DNA of 6,347 nt from JAULUH01 sp032111745 (GTDB lineage: Bacteria > Chloroflexota > Anaerolineae > JAAEKA01): assembly GCA_032111745.1 (NCBI GenBank), contig JAULUH010000425.1, forward strand, positions 1 to 6,347, read 5' to 3'. The translations under genes and the position numbers were made by a program. How positions within the stretch are numbered: the first letter of the stretch is position 1; each line of letters opens with the position of its first letter. Under the pieces are notes generated by a model that was not told the origin of the DNA, did not search any database, and saw only the letters and a program-made list of their open reading frames with translations. This document shows, one piece after another, positions 1 to 6,347 of this stretch.

Positions 1-219
1 CACACCGAGTTTGTGCTCAAGCAATATTGGGCCATGTTCCGGGTCGGCGAGGCCCGCCTGGGCCTGGACACCGCCCTCGGCTACAGCAGCCGCTTCGAGG
101 CTCACGAGCTGGGCCGCACGTACCTGGCGGACGGTTACCTGCCGCCACCCTATCCCTTCGACGTCGAGGACCGGCTGGTCGTCACCCGCGATCGCCTCGG
201 CGACCTGCCAGCCTTGTAA
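1..219 (+). CDS. C-terminal end of an upstream gene, probably a tail/baseplate-associated protein (5' partial)
   Basis: Frame 1 is open from the first base and stops at TAA 217-219, giving the last 72 residues of a protein whose start lies outside the window. The piece is well ordered in composition, with aromatic and charged residues (FVLKQYWAMFRVGEARLGLD near its start, and PPPYPFDVEDRLVVTRDRLG near its end), and lacks the Arg/Pro/Ala bias of the other two frames here. Phrases such as 'YPFDVEDRL' followed by 'RDR' remind me of C-termini of tail-like proteins in contractile-system clusters, but I cannot name the family from this fragment. It ends 27 bp before the next start codon, with that gene's Shine-Dalgarno sequence in the gap, which fits a shared transcript. 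That this is coding is fairly sure; the function is inferred from context only. Confidence 0.7.
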   Translation, partial: HTEFVLKQYWAMFRVGEARLGLDTALGYSSRFEAHELGRTYLADGYLPPPYPFDVEDRLVVTRDRLGDLPAL

Positions 220-232
220 GGCGACCACACAC

Positions 233-239
233 AGGAGAG
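233..239 (+). promoter_or_regulatory. Ribosome binding site for the 782-residue gene
   Basis: AGGAGAG lies 7 nt before ATG 247. It is a strong Shine-Dalgarno match at ideal spacing, and it fixes ATG 247 as the start of the downstream gene. Confidence 0.85.
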
Positions 240-246
240 AACGAGC

Positions 247-2595
247 ATGCCTCTGACTTTGAAAGACACAGGAACGCTGGGTTCAAAGGCGCAGGCCGTC
301 AACGGCAATGGCACCCTGCAACGCTGCGTCTCGTTGGCCAACGGTGCCCTCAGCCCTGACCAGCGGGTCAACTACGAATTCGGGCTGGTGCTGGGCGTCG
401 ACGACTTTCGCCAGGAGCAGCTCTATCACCTGGAGAAGCACTACCAGCACAATCGCAGCCTGCACGGCTACGGCACCGTGTTCGGGCTGGGGGTAACGGC
501 AGACCGGCCGGCGGACAGCAGCGACGAGATGCTGATCACCGTGCAGCCGGGCATGGGTATCGACCAGTTCGGGCGGCCCATCGTCATCCCGGACGAGCAG
601 TGCGCCCGGCTGGGGGCCTGGTACGCCCGCCAGGTGCAGGACGGCAAGGCCCCCCCCGGAGGCGGTACCCTGCGCGCCTACGTCGTGGCCGGCTACGACG
701 AGTGCCTCGACGCCCTGGTGCCCATCCCCGGCCAGCCCTGCAGCAGCAGCGACACCACCCAGGCCCCCTCGCGCATCCGCGATGCCTTCACCCTGGAGCT
801 GCGTTGGGAGGCGCCTCGCATGGCCGCCTGGGACGCCGTGCGCGCCTTCGCCGACCTGCTCGGCGCCGTGCGCTTCGTGCCGGGCCTGCTGCCGGAGCAC
901 TCCTCCGAGGCCGAGATCACGGACCTGGTGCGGGACCTGGTCACACCGCCCACGATCGACCCCTGCGCCCAGGGCGCCGGCGTGCTCCCCGGCTCGCCGC
1001 CCACGGTGCTGCGCCTACCCCTGGAGACCGCCCGCGAGGCCCTGGATCGCATCTTCGCCGTTTGGACCACCGAGGTGCGGCCCCACATCCAGCACCAGGC
1101 CAGCCTGCTCAACCCCGGCAGCGATACGGAGGTCGAGGCTGGCATCCTGCTGGCCTGCATCGATTTCACCCCCGCCCTGGCCTTCGATCCCTCCGCGCCC
1201 AAGATCGACGCTGCCACCGCGACCGACGGTGGCCGGCCGGTCCTGCTGCACACGCAGCTGATCCAGGAGTTGCTCCTATTGGCTGCCGGTGGCGAGGCCG
1301 CTGCCGCCAAAGAGCTGCATGAGTTCGCCACCCTGCAGGCGTTGGGCAGCCACGAGCTGCGGGTCTGGATCCACCACCCGGCCCCGCTGGCGTTCACCGG
1401 CAACCCCGCCGCCGCCCTGGATCTGTCGGCTGATGGGGTGCTGTTGAAGATCGCCGGTGTCCAGCCCGTGCCCGGCGCTGACAACCTCTTCGCCATCACC
1501 ACAGACGCCGCGCCAGCCCATGAGATGGCCCCCGGAGCCCGGCTGGCGCTGGCCGTCGATCTCACGCAGGTGCAGGAGAATGGCGGCGCGGCCTTGCTGG
1601 ATGTCCTGGACGCCGCAGACTACGACTACCTGGGCCGGGACGGCACCACGCTGACAGTCCTCGGTCTGGTCGAGCGCATCCTGCCCAGCCGCGACCTGGC
1701 CACGGTGACCACGGTTCAGTCGGGCGATGGCCCCGCCACCCTGCGCCTGTGGTTCCACACCGACCAGCCCGTGCAGCTGCCCAAAACGATCGACATCCTG
1801 CGCGGCCAGGGCGGAGCCACGTCGCCCTTCGCCGCCAACCCTGTCCCCGTGCTCAGCCCCGCGCCACCTCCTGCCACCGCCCGCTTCGCCTTCCAGTGGC
1901 AGCTAACGCCACCGGCCACTGCGCCGCTGCGGAACGGCGAGCCCCTGATCATCCCCTTCGACACGGCAGTTGTAAAGGTCGGTGCTGCCAAGACCAGCCT
2001 GGCTGACGTCGTCGAGGACGGCCACCTCTCTTTCCTGGGCTACGACGGGCGCCAGACCATCCGCGTCTACGCTACCGTCGCCATGCCTCAAGCCGGCCAG
2101 CCCCCTACCGGCCCCTCCATCGAGGAGATCCTGCGTGAGGTGGCCGTGCGCGTGCCGGCCCTGCCCTTCGTGACCATCACCGCCACCCGCGGCTTCTTCA
2201 ATGACAGATCGGGCGTTCGCTTCGAGCTGTGGTTCCACCTGGACCGCGTGCCACCCCGCGACGAGAACCGCATCGAAAAGCCCCAGTTCGTGGTGTTCGC
2301 CGAGGTGGAGTTTGCAGGCACCCCGGTCGGGTTGAGCGTAGACCTGGTCGGCCAGCGCCAGCACAACGTCTTCCTCGCCTTCCTCACCGACGAGGAGTGG
2401 CGAGCCCAGGCGGAGCTGTCGCCCTACCTGCGCTTTGTCTTCCCGACCCCGGATAATACCATCTTGACCAGCGACATGGGCGACGTGTCCCTGGCGGACT
2501 TCATCGCCAAGGCCGCGGTCAAGTTCGAGGGCCACAACGGCGAGGATCTGATCGTAGCCTACGTGCGGGCACCCGAGCCCCAGGGAGACTTCTGA
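247..2595 (+). CDS. Conserved tail-like/eCIS cluster protein with N-terminal 'VLGVDDFRQEQ' domain and repeated C-terminal modules
   Basis: This 782-residue protein has no signal peptide or membrane segment, so it is expected to be cytoplasmic or part of a particle. Residues 41-121 form a recognisable N-terminal domain (VNYEFGLVLGVDDFRQEQ, then NRSLHGYGTVFGLGV, then ITVQPGMGIDQFGRPIVI). I know this from conserved hypothetical proteins of phage-tail-like and contractile injection system loci. A conserved stretch follows at 150-179 with Cys153 and Cys165 (DECLDALVPIPGQPC, ending in SRIRD), then a mainly helical part at about 190-360. Residues 363-775 look like three related beta-rich modules, each opening with a W-[IF]-H motif (RVWIHH 372-377, RLWFHT 500-505, ELWFHL 660-665) and closing near YLGRDG, FLGYDG or FEGHNG. 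The start is set by a strong ribosome binding site. The stop TGA shares its A with the next ATG, implying translational coupling. A structural or baseplate-periphery role is likely but inferred; no enzymatic motif is visible. Confidence 0.85.
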   Translation: MPLTLKDTGTLGSKAQAVNGNGTLQRCVSLANGALSPDQRVNYEFGLVLGVDDFRQEQLYHLEKHYQHNRSLHGYGTVFGLGVTADRPADSSDEMLITVQPGMGIDQFGRPIVIPDEQCARLGAWYARQVQDGKAPPGGGTLRAYVVAGYDECLDALVPIPGQPCSSSDTTQAPSRIRDAFTLELRWEAPRMAAWDAVRAFADLLGAVRFVPGLLPEHSSEAEITDLVRDLVTPPTIDPCAQGAGVLPGSPPTVLRLPLETAREALDRIFAVWTTEVRPHIQHQASLLNPGSDTEVEAGILLACIDFTPALAFDPSAPKIDAATATDGGRPVLLHTQLIQELLLLAAGGEAAAAKELHEFATLQALGSHELRVWIHHPAPLAFTGNPAAALDLSADGVLLKIAGVQPVPGADNLFAITTDAAPAHEMAPGARLALAVDLTQVQENGGAALLDVLDAADYDYLGRDGTTLTVLGLVERILPSRDLATVTTVQSGDGPATLRLWFHTDQPVQLPKTIDILRGQGGATSPFAANPVPVLSPAPPPATARFAFQWQLTPPATAPLRNGEPLIIPFDTAVVKVGAAKTSLADVVEDGHLSFLGYDGRQTIRVYATVAMPQAGQPPTGPSIEEILREVAVRVPALPFVTITATRGFFNDRSGVRFELWFHLDRVPPRDENRIEKPQFVVFAEVEFAGTPVGLSVDLVGQRQHNVFLAFLTDEEWRAQAELSPYLRFVFPTPDNTILTSDMGDVSLADFIAKAAVKFEGHNGEDLIVAYVRAPEPQGDF
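2582..2587 (+). promoter_or_regulatory. Ribosome binding site for the tail-protein/solute-binding fusion gene
   Basis: AGGGAG sits 7 nt before ATG 2595, inside the last codons of the preceding gene. Together with the TGATG stop/start overlap it supports this start and coupled translation of the two genes. Confidence 0.75.
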
Positions 2596-5174
2596 TGAGC
2601 ACCACCCAGCTACTCGAAGCCAGCTTCCTCGACGGCCTGCGCATGCCCCACTACTTCAATGGCCGGCTGCTTACGGCCGAGGACCTGCGCGCAGACCAGG
2701 CCGCCACCCTGGCCCGGCTGGCCTGGCTGGGCAAGGCCGCCGGCCACGGTGTCGTAGAGGGGCTCATGGCGAGCCAGGCCGGCAATACGGCCGTTCAGGT
2801 GACCGCCGGCCTCGGCCTGAACCGCGCCGGCCAGGTGGTGCGCCTGCCCGGGCAGGTCACGCTGAACCTGGTCCCGCCCAGTGGCACCGCGGCTCCTGGC
2901 GAGGACGCCGGCCTGTTTGCCAACTGCACCTTCGAGCCGGCAGGCAACGGCTCCGGCGCCCTGGCCACCGGTGCCTATCTATTAGTCGCGATGCCGGTGA
3001 GCCGGCTGGAGGAAAAAGCACCTCTGAAGGGCCTGTCCGGCAGCACGCTTCCGCCCGGCTGTGCCGCGCGCTGGGAGGCCGACGGCGTGCAGTTCAAGGC
3101 CATCCGGCTGTCCGGCTTCGGCACAGGGGGCAGTGGAGCCGGTGACAAGAACCGCCAGAACCTGCTGGCCCACTGGTGCTACGGCAGCCAGGCTCTGCGC
3201 CGGCTGCCCCTGGATCCCTTCACCTTCGACGACCTCCACGGCGGCCTGGCTCAGCTGGCACCCACTGAGCTGACGGAATGCGACCTGCCCCTGGCCGTGT
3301 TCTACTGGCAGGGCACCAAGCTGGCCTTTGTCGATGCCTGGGCCGCCCGCCGGCGCCCAGTGGCCCCGTATGCCCTGGACACCTGGCAGGGGCTGCTGAG
3401 CGACAACCGCGTGGCGGTCGCCCAGGCCCGCTTCCTGCAGTTCCAGGGCCAGCTGGATAGGCTGCTCGCCGTCGGCGGCGCCGGCGCCCTGGTGGCCGCC
3501 GATCACTTCCGCTACCTCCCACCCGTCGGCTACCTGCCCATCCGGGCTCCGGACTTCCTGGTGCAGGTGCTGGCGGAAGAACTGCTGAGCGCCGGCAGTT
3601 TCTCGAAGCAGGAAGCTCTGGTGCAGAAGAACACCCTTGGGCTGGCCCGGCAGGCCCTGGCCGTGAAGGGCGGGCAGACTGACATCCTGGCCGCCGTGCG
3701 CAAGCGAATCGGGCTGGACGGCTTTGATCTGCTGAAGTTCTTCGGCACGGCCCTGCCCTCCGATGTCTACCTGATCGACGGGGAGTCGGTGGACTTCTAC
3801 CTGCAGCACTCCTGGTTTGACGAGGCCATCGACCTGCAGGTCACCCCATCCTTCGACGTCTACCTGGTACGCGATGTCTGGCTGCGCCTGGTGGGCAACG
3901 CCCTGCTGGCCGAGCTGGATCAGGTCCTGCCCGCGCTGGGAGTGTCGTTCACCTCCCGGGCGGCCCTGCGCGACCGTGTGGCCAAGGCCATCCCTCCCGC
4001 CCCGCCAGGGGGCAAAGACGTGCCGTACGCTGTATTCGTCAAGCGTATCGCTGCCATGGTCAAGGTGCCGGTGAAGGCCGGCGCCGAGCCCACGGGCATC
4101 ACTGGTGAGATCACCATCTGGCATAGCTACGATGAGGTCCGGGCCGAAGCCTTGAAGAAGCTGGTGGAGCAGGCTGCGGCCAGCAATCCCGGGGCCACGA
4201 TCGACCTGGTGGCGCAGACACCGGCGGACCTGGCGGATAAGCTGGTCGTGGCCGTTGCCGCCGGGGAGGGTCCGGACCTGGTGCTGGCCGGCAACGATCG
4301 CCTGGGCGAGTGGGCAGAGGCCGGGATTATTCAACCCATCGACGAGCTGGCCACCCCCAGCACGGCCATCCTGCCCATAGCCCTGCAGAGCGTGCGCCTG
4401 GCGGGCCAGACGTTTGGCGTGCCCCAGTCCCTCAGCCAGGTAGCCCTCTTCTACAACAGGGACAAGCTGCCGGAGCCTCCCGCCACCCTCAAGGAGCTTC
4501 CCTCCGTCATTCGTGAGTTCAAGCTGCCCGTGAGCCTGGCCAACACCCCGTACCACGCCTTCGGCTTCTTCACGGCCTTCGGCGGCCAGCTCATGGATGC
4601 CCAGGGCCGCTGCACCGCCACCGAGGGCGGCTTCGTCGATGCCATGAATTACTTCCGGCAGCTTCAGGAGATCGGCGTCGAGTTCGTGCCCGCGGACGTC
4701 GCCGCCGAGCGCTTCGAACACTTCGATTCGGCGCTCATCGTCGATGGCCCCTGGCACATCGCGCGTTTTCGCAGCTCCCATGAGAGCTCCCTGGCCGCGG
4801 CACCCCTGCCCGCCGGCCCGGAGCTTCCGGCCCGCCCCTTGCTGGTGGTGGACGCCTACTTCCTGATCGCCAACAGCGACAACCCGGCCAATGCCGTGAA
4901 GCTGGCCGCGTTGCTGACCGATGTCGAGGCCCTGGCTACCCTGGCCTCCGAAGCCCTGCTGGTGCCTGCGCGCATGGATGTGCCGGTCGAGGACCTTCTT
5001 GATAGTTTCCGCGCCGCCGCCGCGGCATCCACCATCTGGCCGCAACTGCCACAGTTCGATGCCTGGTGGGGGCCCTTCCAGCAGATGATGCTGAGCGTCC
5101 TGGACGCCGGCGCCAACCCGGCCGGTGAGATCAAGAAGGCCTGCGCCCAGATGGACAAGGTCAACGGGTTCTAG
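2595..5174 (+). CDS. Fusion: eCIS/tail-associated N-terminal protein plus C-terminal MalE-like family 1 solute-binding domain
   Basis: This 859-residue protein has two clear parts. Residues 18-92 (HYFNGRLLTAEDLRADQ, then GHGVVEGL, then VTAGLGLNRAGQVVRL) are a diverged copy of the N-terminal domain of the preceding gene and match conserved proteins of tail-like clusters. Residues 130-500 continue in that style, with FRYLPPVGYLPI at 305-316 and SWFDEAIDL plus FDVYLVRDVWLRL at 406-432. After a short linker (PPAPPGGK, then VKAGAEPTG), residues 504-859 form an almost complete family 1 solute-binding protein. Its signatures are EITIWHSYDE (505-514), AAGEGPDLVLAGNDRLGEWA (555-574), VALFYNRDKLPEPPATLKEL (616-635), DGPWHIARF (717-725) and PQLPQFDAWW (816-825). 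These follow the order and spacing of E. coli MalE; the domain has about 356 residues against 370 in mature MalE. There is no signal peptide, lipobox or membrane segment anywhere, unlike ordinary binding proteins. Base composition and frame are continuous across the junction, so nothing points to an assembly artefact. The domain calls are firm; a role as a sugar- or glycan-recognising part of a particle is inference. A cargo or a purely structural role is also possible. Confidence 0.9.
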   Translation: MSTTQLLEASFLDGLRMPHYFNGRLLTAEDLRADQAATLARLAWLGKAAGHGVVEGLMASQAGNTAVQVTAGLGLNRAGQVVRLPGQVTLNLVPPSGTAAPGEDAGLFANCTFEPAGNGSGALATGAYLLVAMPVSRLEEKAPLKGLSGSTLPPGCAARWEADGVQFKAIRLSGFGTGGSGAGDKNRQNLLAHWCYGSQALRRLPLDPFTFDDLHGGLAQLAPTELTECDLPLAVFYWQGTKLAFVDAWAARRRPVAPYALDTWQGLLSDNRVAVAQARFLQFQGQLDRLLAVGGAGALVAADHFRYLPPVGYLPIRAPDFLVQVLAEELLSAGSFSKQEALVQKNTLGLARQALAVKGGQTDILAAVRKRIGLDGFDLLKFFGTALPSDVYLIDGESVDFYLQHSWFDEAIDLQVTPSFDVYLVRDVWLRLVGNALLAELDQVLPALGVSFTSRAALRDRVAKAIPPAPPGGKDVPYAVFVKRIAAMVKVPVKAGAEPTGITGEITIWHSYDEVRAEALKKLVEQAAASNPGATIDLVAQTPADLADKLVVAVAAGEGPDLVLAGNDRLGEWAEAGIIQPIDELATPSTAILPIALQSVRLAGQTFGVPQSLSQVALFYNRDKLPEPPATLKELPSVIREFKLPVSLANTPYHAFGFFTAFGGQLMDAQGRCTATEGGFVDAMNYFRQLQEIGVEFVPADVAAERFEHFDSALIVDGPWHIARFRSSHESSLAAAPLPAGPELPARPLLVVDAYFLIANSDNPANAVKLAALLTDVEALATLASEALLVPARMDVPVEDLLDSFRAAAAASTIWPQLPQFDAWWGPFQQMMLSVLDAGANPAGEIKKACAQMDKVNGF

Positions 5175-5224
5175 CCATGGTGGGTGCACGGGTAGCAGCA
5201 GAGGAGAGATCCACCCTGGACTGG

Positions 5225-5244
5225 TACGCTCCCCGGCCAGCGTA
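5225..5244 (+). repeat. Short inverted repeat before the fourth gene
   Basis: TACGCT (5225-5230) and AGCGTA (5239-5244) are perfect inverted copies around the 8-nt loop CCCCGGCC, with a possible extra G-U pair at the base. There is no T-run after it, so it is not an intrinsic terminator. It ends 3 nt before the weak ribosome binding site of the next gene and could affect translation initiation. A 6-bp stem in GC-rich DNA may also be chance. Confidence 0.3.
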
Positions 5245-5247
5245 TGC

Positions 5248-5252
5248 AGGTG
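5248..5252 (+). promoter_or_regulatory. Weak ribosome binding site for the fourth gene
   Basis: AGGTG lies 4 nt before ATG 5257. The match is acceptable but the spacing is short, so this start is less certain than those of the two preceding genes. No ATG or GTG lies upstream in the same frame between 5176 and 5257, which leaves ATG 5257 as the best choice. Confidence 0.45.
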
Positions 5253-5256
5253 CCCT

Positions 5257-6347
5257 ATGATCCCGGCCACTCGTGATCTCGTCGGGCGGCTGCAGGTGCA
5301 CTGGCAGGGCCAGGCGGAAGAATCCCGGTCGCCGGCCCTGCGCCTTCGCGTCGAGCGCCAGCTTGGCCGCACCGATCTCCGGCCCCCTGGCCTGCCTGCT
5401 GGTGCCATCCTGGTCATTCGCCGGTTGGACGCTCGCTCAGGCCTGCCGGCCACGGGCCCTGTCTCGCATGCCTGGCAGGGCCAGGTCCGCGACCGCATCG
5501 CCGAGCACTACCAGCAGGCCATCCGTCCCCTGGGCGGCCGTCCCGCAGCCGGCGCCGGCAGCGTGCTCTTCGCCGACGAGGCCGAGCTACTGGCCTGCCT
5601 GACCTGCGACGTGCTCGCGGGTCGCGCCTGGACGCAGTGGTATTGGCAGCGCCTCTGGCCCGGCCTGCCGCGCGCTCCCGGGGCCGCCCTGGCCGCAGCC
5701 TGGGCTGAGCGGGCCGCCTTTCTCCCCGCCGCGCTGGCCCAGGTGCCGGACGCCCAGGCGCAGGCCGCCGTTGGCTCCCTTGACCGGCGGCAGCTGAGCC
5801 GCGTCGTCCACGCCCTGCACGCCGCGTTCCAAATGCCCGACCTGGTGTTGCAGCCCCTGCCGTCTGGCCATACGGATGCCACCGCCACCGCCGGCCTGGA
5901 CGGGCCGCACCAGCCGGACCCCATCGCCCCCTGGCTGCCCTGGCTGCCCGAGCCATACGGCGGCCCGCTGGCGCCCCAGGCCCGCTATCTGTTGGGTCTG
6001 GCCCTGGCCCTGGCCGAGGCGCCCGCCTACGCCCGCAGCCTGGCGTTTGCCCGGGCCTCAGCCGCCTGGCTGGCCCATGCCCTGGCCAGCACAGCTGCTC
6101 CACAAATCCACCAGCCGGCTGCCGGATCACCGGTGGACCCACAGGCTTCCTCCCTGGACCGGGCCGAGCCGGACTCCCCAACCCCGGCGCCTCCCGCCGG
6201 GCCGGGCATTGCCACCTCTCGTCAGACGTCCGGCCGGGCAGCAGCTGGCGACGACTTCGAGGTGCCGGAGCGCAGCCCGGTTGAGCGACATCCGGCACCG
6301 CCTGAAAGCCTGCCCGCTACCACAGCCATCGCCCAGGGTGAGGCCGC
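5257..6347 (+). CDS. Conserved hypothetical protein of tail-like/eCIS cluster, 3' partial, with Pro/Ala-rich tail
   Basis: The frame opened by ATG 5257 (MIPATRDLVGRLQVHW) has no stop before the window end, giving 363 residues of an incomplete protein. Residues 26-62 (ALRLRVERQLGRTDLRPPGL, then PAGAILVIRRLDARSGL) and 102-134 (SVLFADEAELLACLTCDVLA, then RAWTQWYWQRLW) look like real, conserved protein. The pattern 'PxGLPxxAILxxRRL' followed by 'FADxAELLACL' and a Trp-rich segment resembles hypothetical proteins that I recall beside tail-like clusters of Actinomycetota and Chloroflexota. I cannot assign a role. A relation to the contractile-system tape measure family is possible from gene order but not shown by any motif. 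From about residue 285 the sequence becomes Pro/Ala/Ser-rich and probably disordered. There is no signal peptide. The frame shows the G/C third-position bias of the neighbouring genes. The gene follows the fusion gene by 82 bp on the same strand and is probably in the same operon. Confidence 0.7.
   Translation, partial: MIPATRDLVGRLQVHWQGQAEESRSPALRLRVERQLGRTDLRPPGLPAGAILVIRRLDARSGLPATGPVSHAWQGQVRDRIAEHYQQAIRPLGGRPAAGAGSVLFADEAELLACLTCDVLAGRAWTQWYWQRLWPGLPRAPGAALAAAWAERAAFLPAALAQVPDAQAQAAVGSLDRRQLSRVVHALHAAFQMPDLVLQPLPSGHTDATATAGLDGPHQPDPIAPWLPWLPEPYGGPLAPQARYLLGLALALAEAPAYARSLAFARASAAWLAHALASTAAPQIHQPAAGSPVDPQASSLDRAEPDSPTPAPPAGPGIATSRQTSGRAAAGDDFEVPERSPVERHPAPPESLPATTAIAQGEA

Noticed and set aside
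693..1565. Minus-strand 290-codon frame opposite the 782-residue gene
   Set aside because: It has Ser/Arg/Ala-biased composition with no recognisable motif and lies opposite a gene with conserved domains and a strong start site.
5225..5244. Inverted repeat considered as a transcription terminator
   Set aside because: The stem is only 6 bp and no run of T follows; the next gene starts 12 nt later on the same strand.
2982..5498. Very long minus-strand open frame of 838 codons opposite the fusion gene
   Set aside because: It is antiparallel to a gene with strong family signatures, is rich in Gly/Gln/His/Arg without domain character, and runs through the intergenic gap into the next gene. Strong G/C third-position bias on the plus strand leaves few stops on this frame.
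5273..5602. Plus-strand 109-codon frame inside the start of the fourth gene
   Set aside because: It has a Ser/Ala/Arg/Pro-biased composition and no ribosome binding site, and is overlapped by the longer, better-ordered frame from 5257.
5929..5949. Tandem CCCTGGCTG repeat (two full copies plus CCC)
   Set aside because: It simply encodes PWLPWLP within the fourth gene; two copies are too few to call a meaningful repeat locus.
5414..6298. Minus-strand 294-codon frame opposite the fourth gene
   Set aside because: The product is mostly Arg/Pro/Gly/Ala, as expected from a GC-rich shadow. The plus-strand frame from ATG 5257 has more protein-like N-terminal content and fits the operon direction.
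1..6347. CRISPR arrays, tRNA or rRNA genes, insertion sequences
   Set aside because: No regularly spaced repeats, tRNA-like cloverleaf segments, rRNA motifs, transposase signatures or terminal inverted repeats were seen; coding sequence fills almost the whole window.

Overview
The window is GC-rich (about two thirds G+C by eye, with strong G/C preference at third codon positions) and fully packed with plus-strand genes: the 3' end of one gene, two complete long genes and the 5' part of a fourth. Spacing is tight (27 bp, a 1-bp overlap, then 82 bp), so it reads as a stretch of one operon. The gene families resemble those I know from phage-tail-like or extracellular contractile injection system (eCIS) clusters in Chloroflexota, Actinomycetota and Myxococcota. 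A GC-rich Chloroflexota host is my best guess, partly because MalE-type binding proteins are abundant there, but nothing in the window proves the taxon.

Layout: 1-219 is the C-terminal 72 residues of an upstream protein, probably another tail or baseplate-associated product. 247-2595 encodes a 782-residue protein with a conserved N-terminal eCIS-associated domain, a two-cysteine motif and what look like three repeated beta-type modules in its C-terminal half. 2595-5174 encodes an 859-residue protein that starts with a diverged version of the same N-terminal domain but ends in a nearly full-length MalE-like (family 1) extracellular solute-binding domain of about 356 residues. 5257 to the window end is the start of a protein with an ordered N-terminal part and a Pro/Ala-rich low-complexity tail; its family resembles conserved hypotheticals of tail-like clusters.

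The main finding is the fusion in the third gene. A sugar-binding-protein fold, normally exported alone as an ABC transporter receptor, is carried at the C-terminus of what appears to be a particle-associated tail protein with no signal peptide or lipobox. The simplest interpretation (inference) is that the fold has been adopted as a display or recognition module, or as cargo, on a contractile particle assembled in the cytoplasm. The core structural genes (sheath, tube, gpW/gp25, baseplate J, AAA+ ATPase) are not in this window, so the eCIS assignment rests on family resemblance and must be tested from the flanks.
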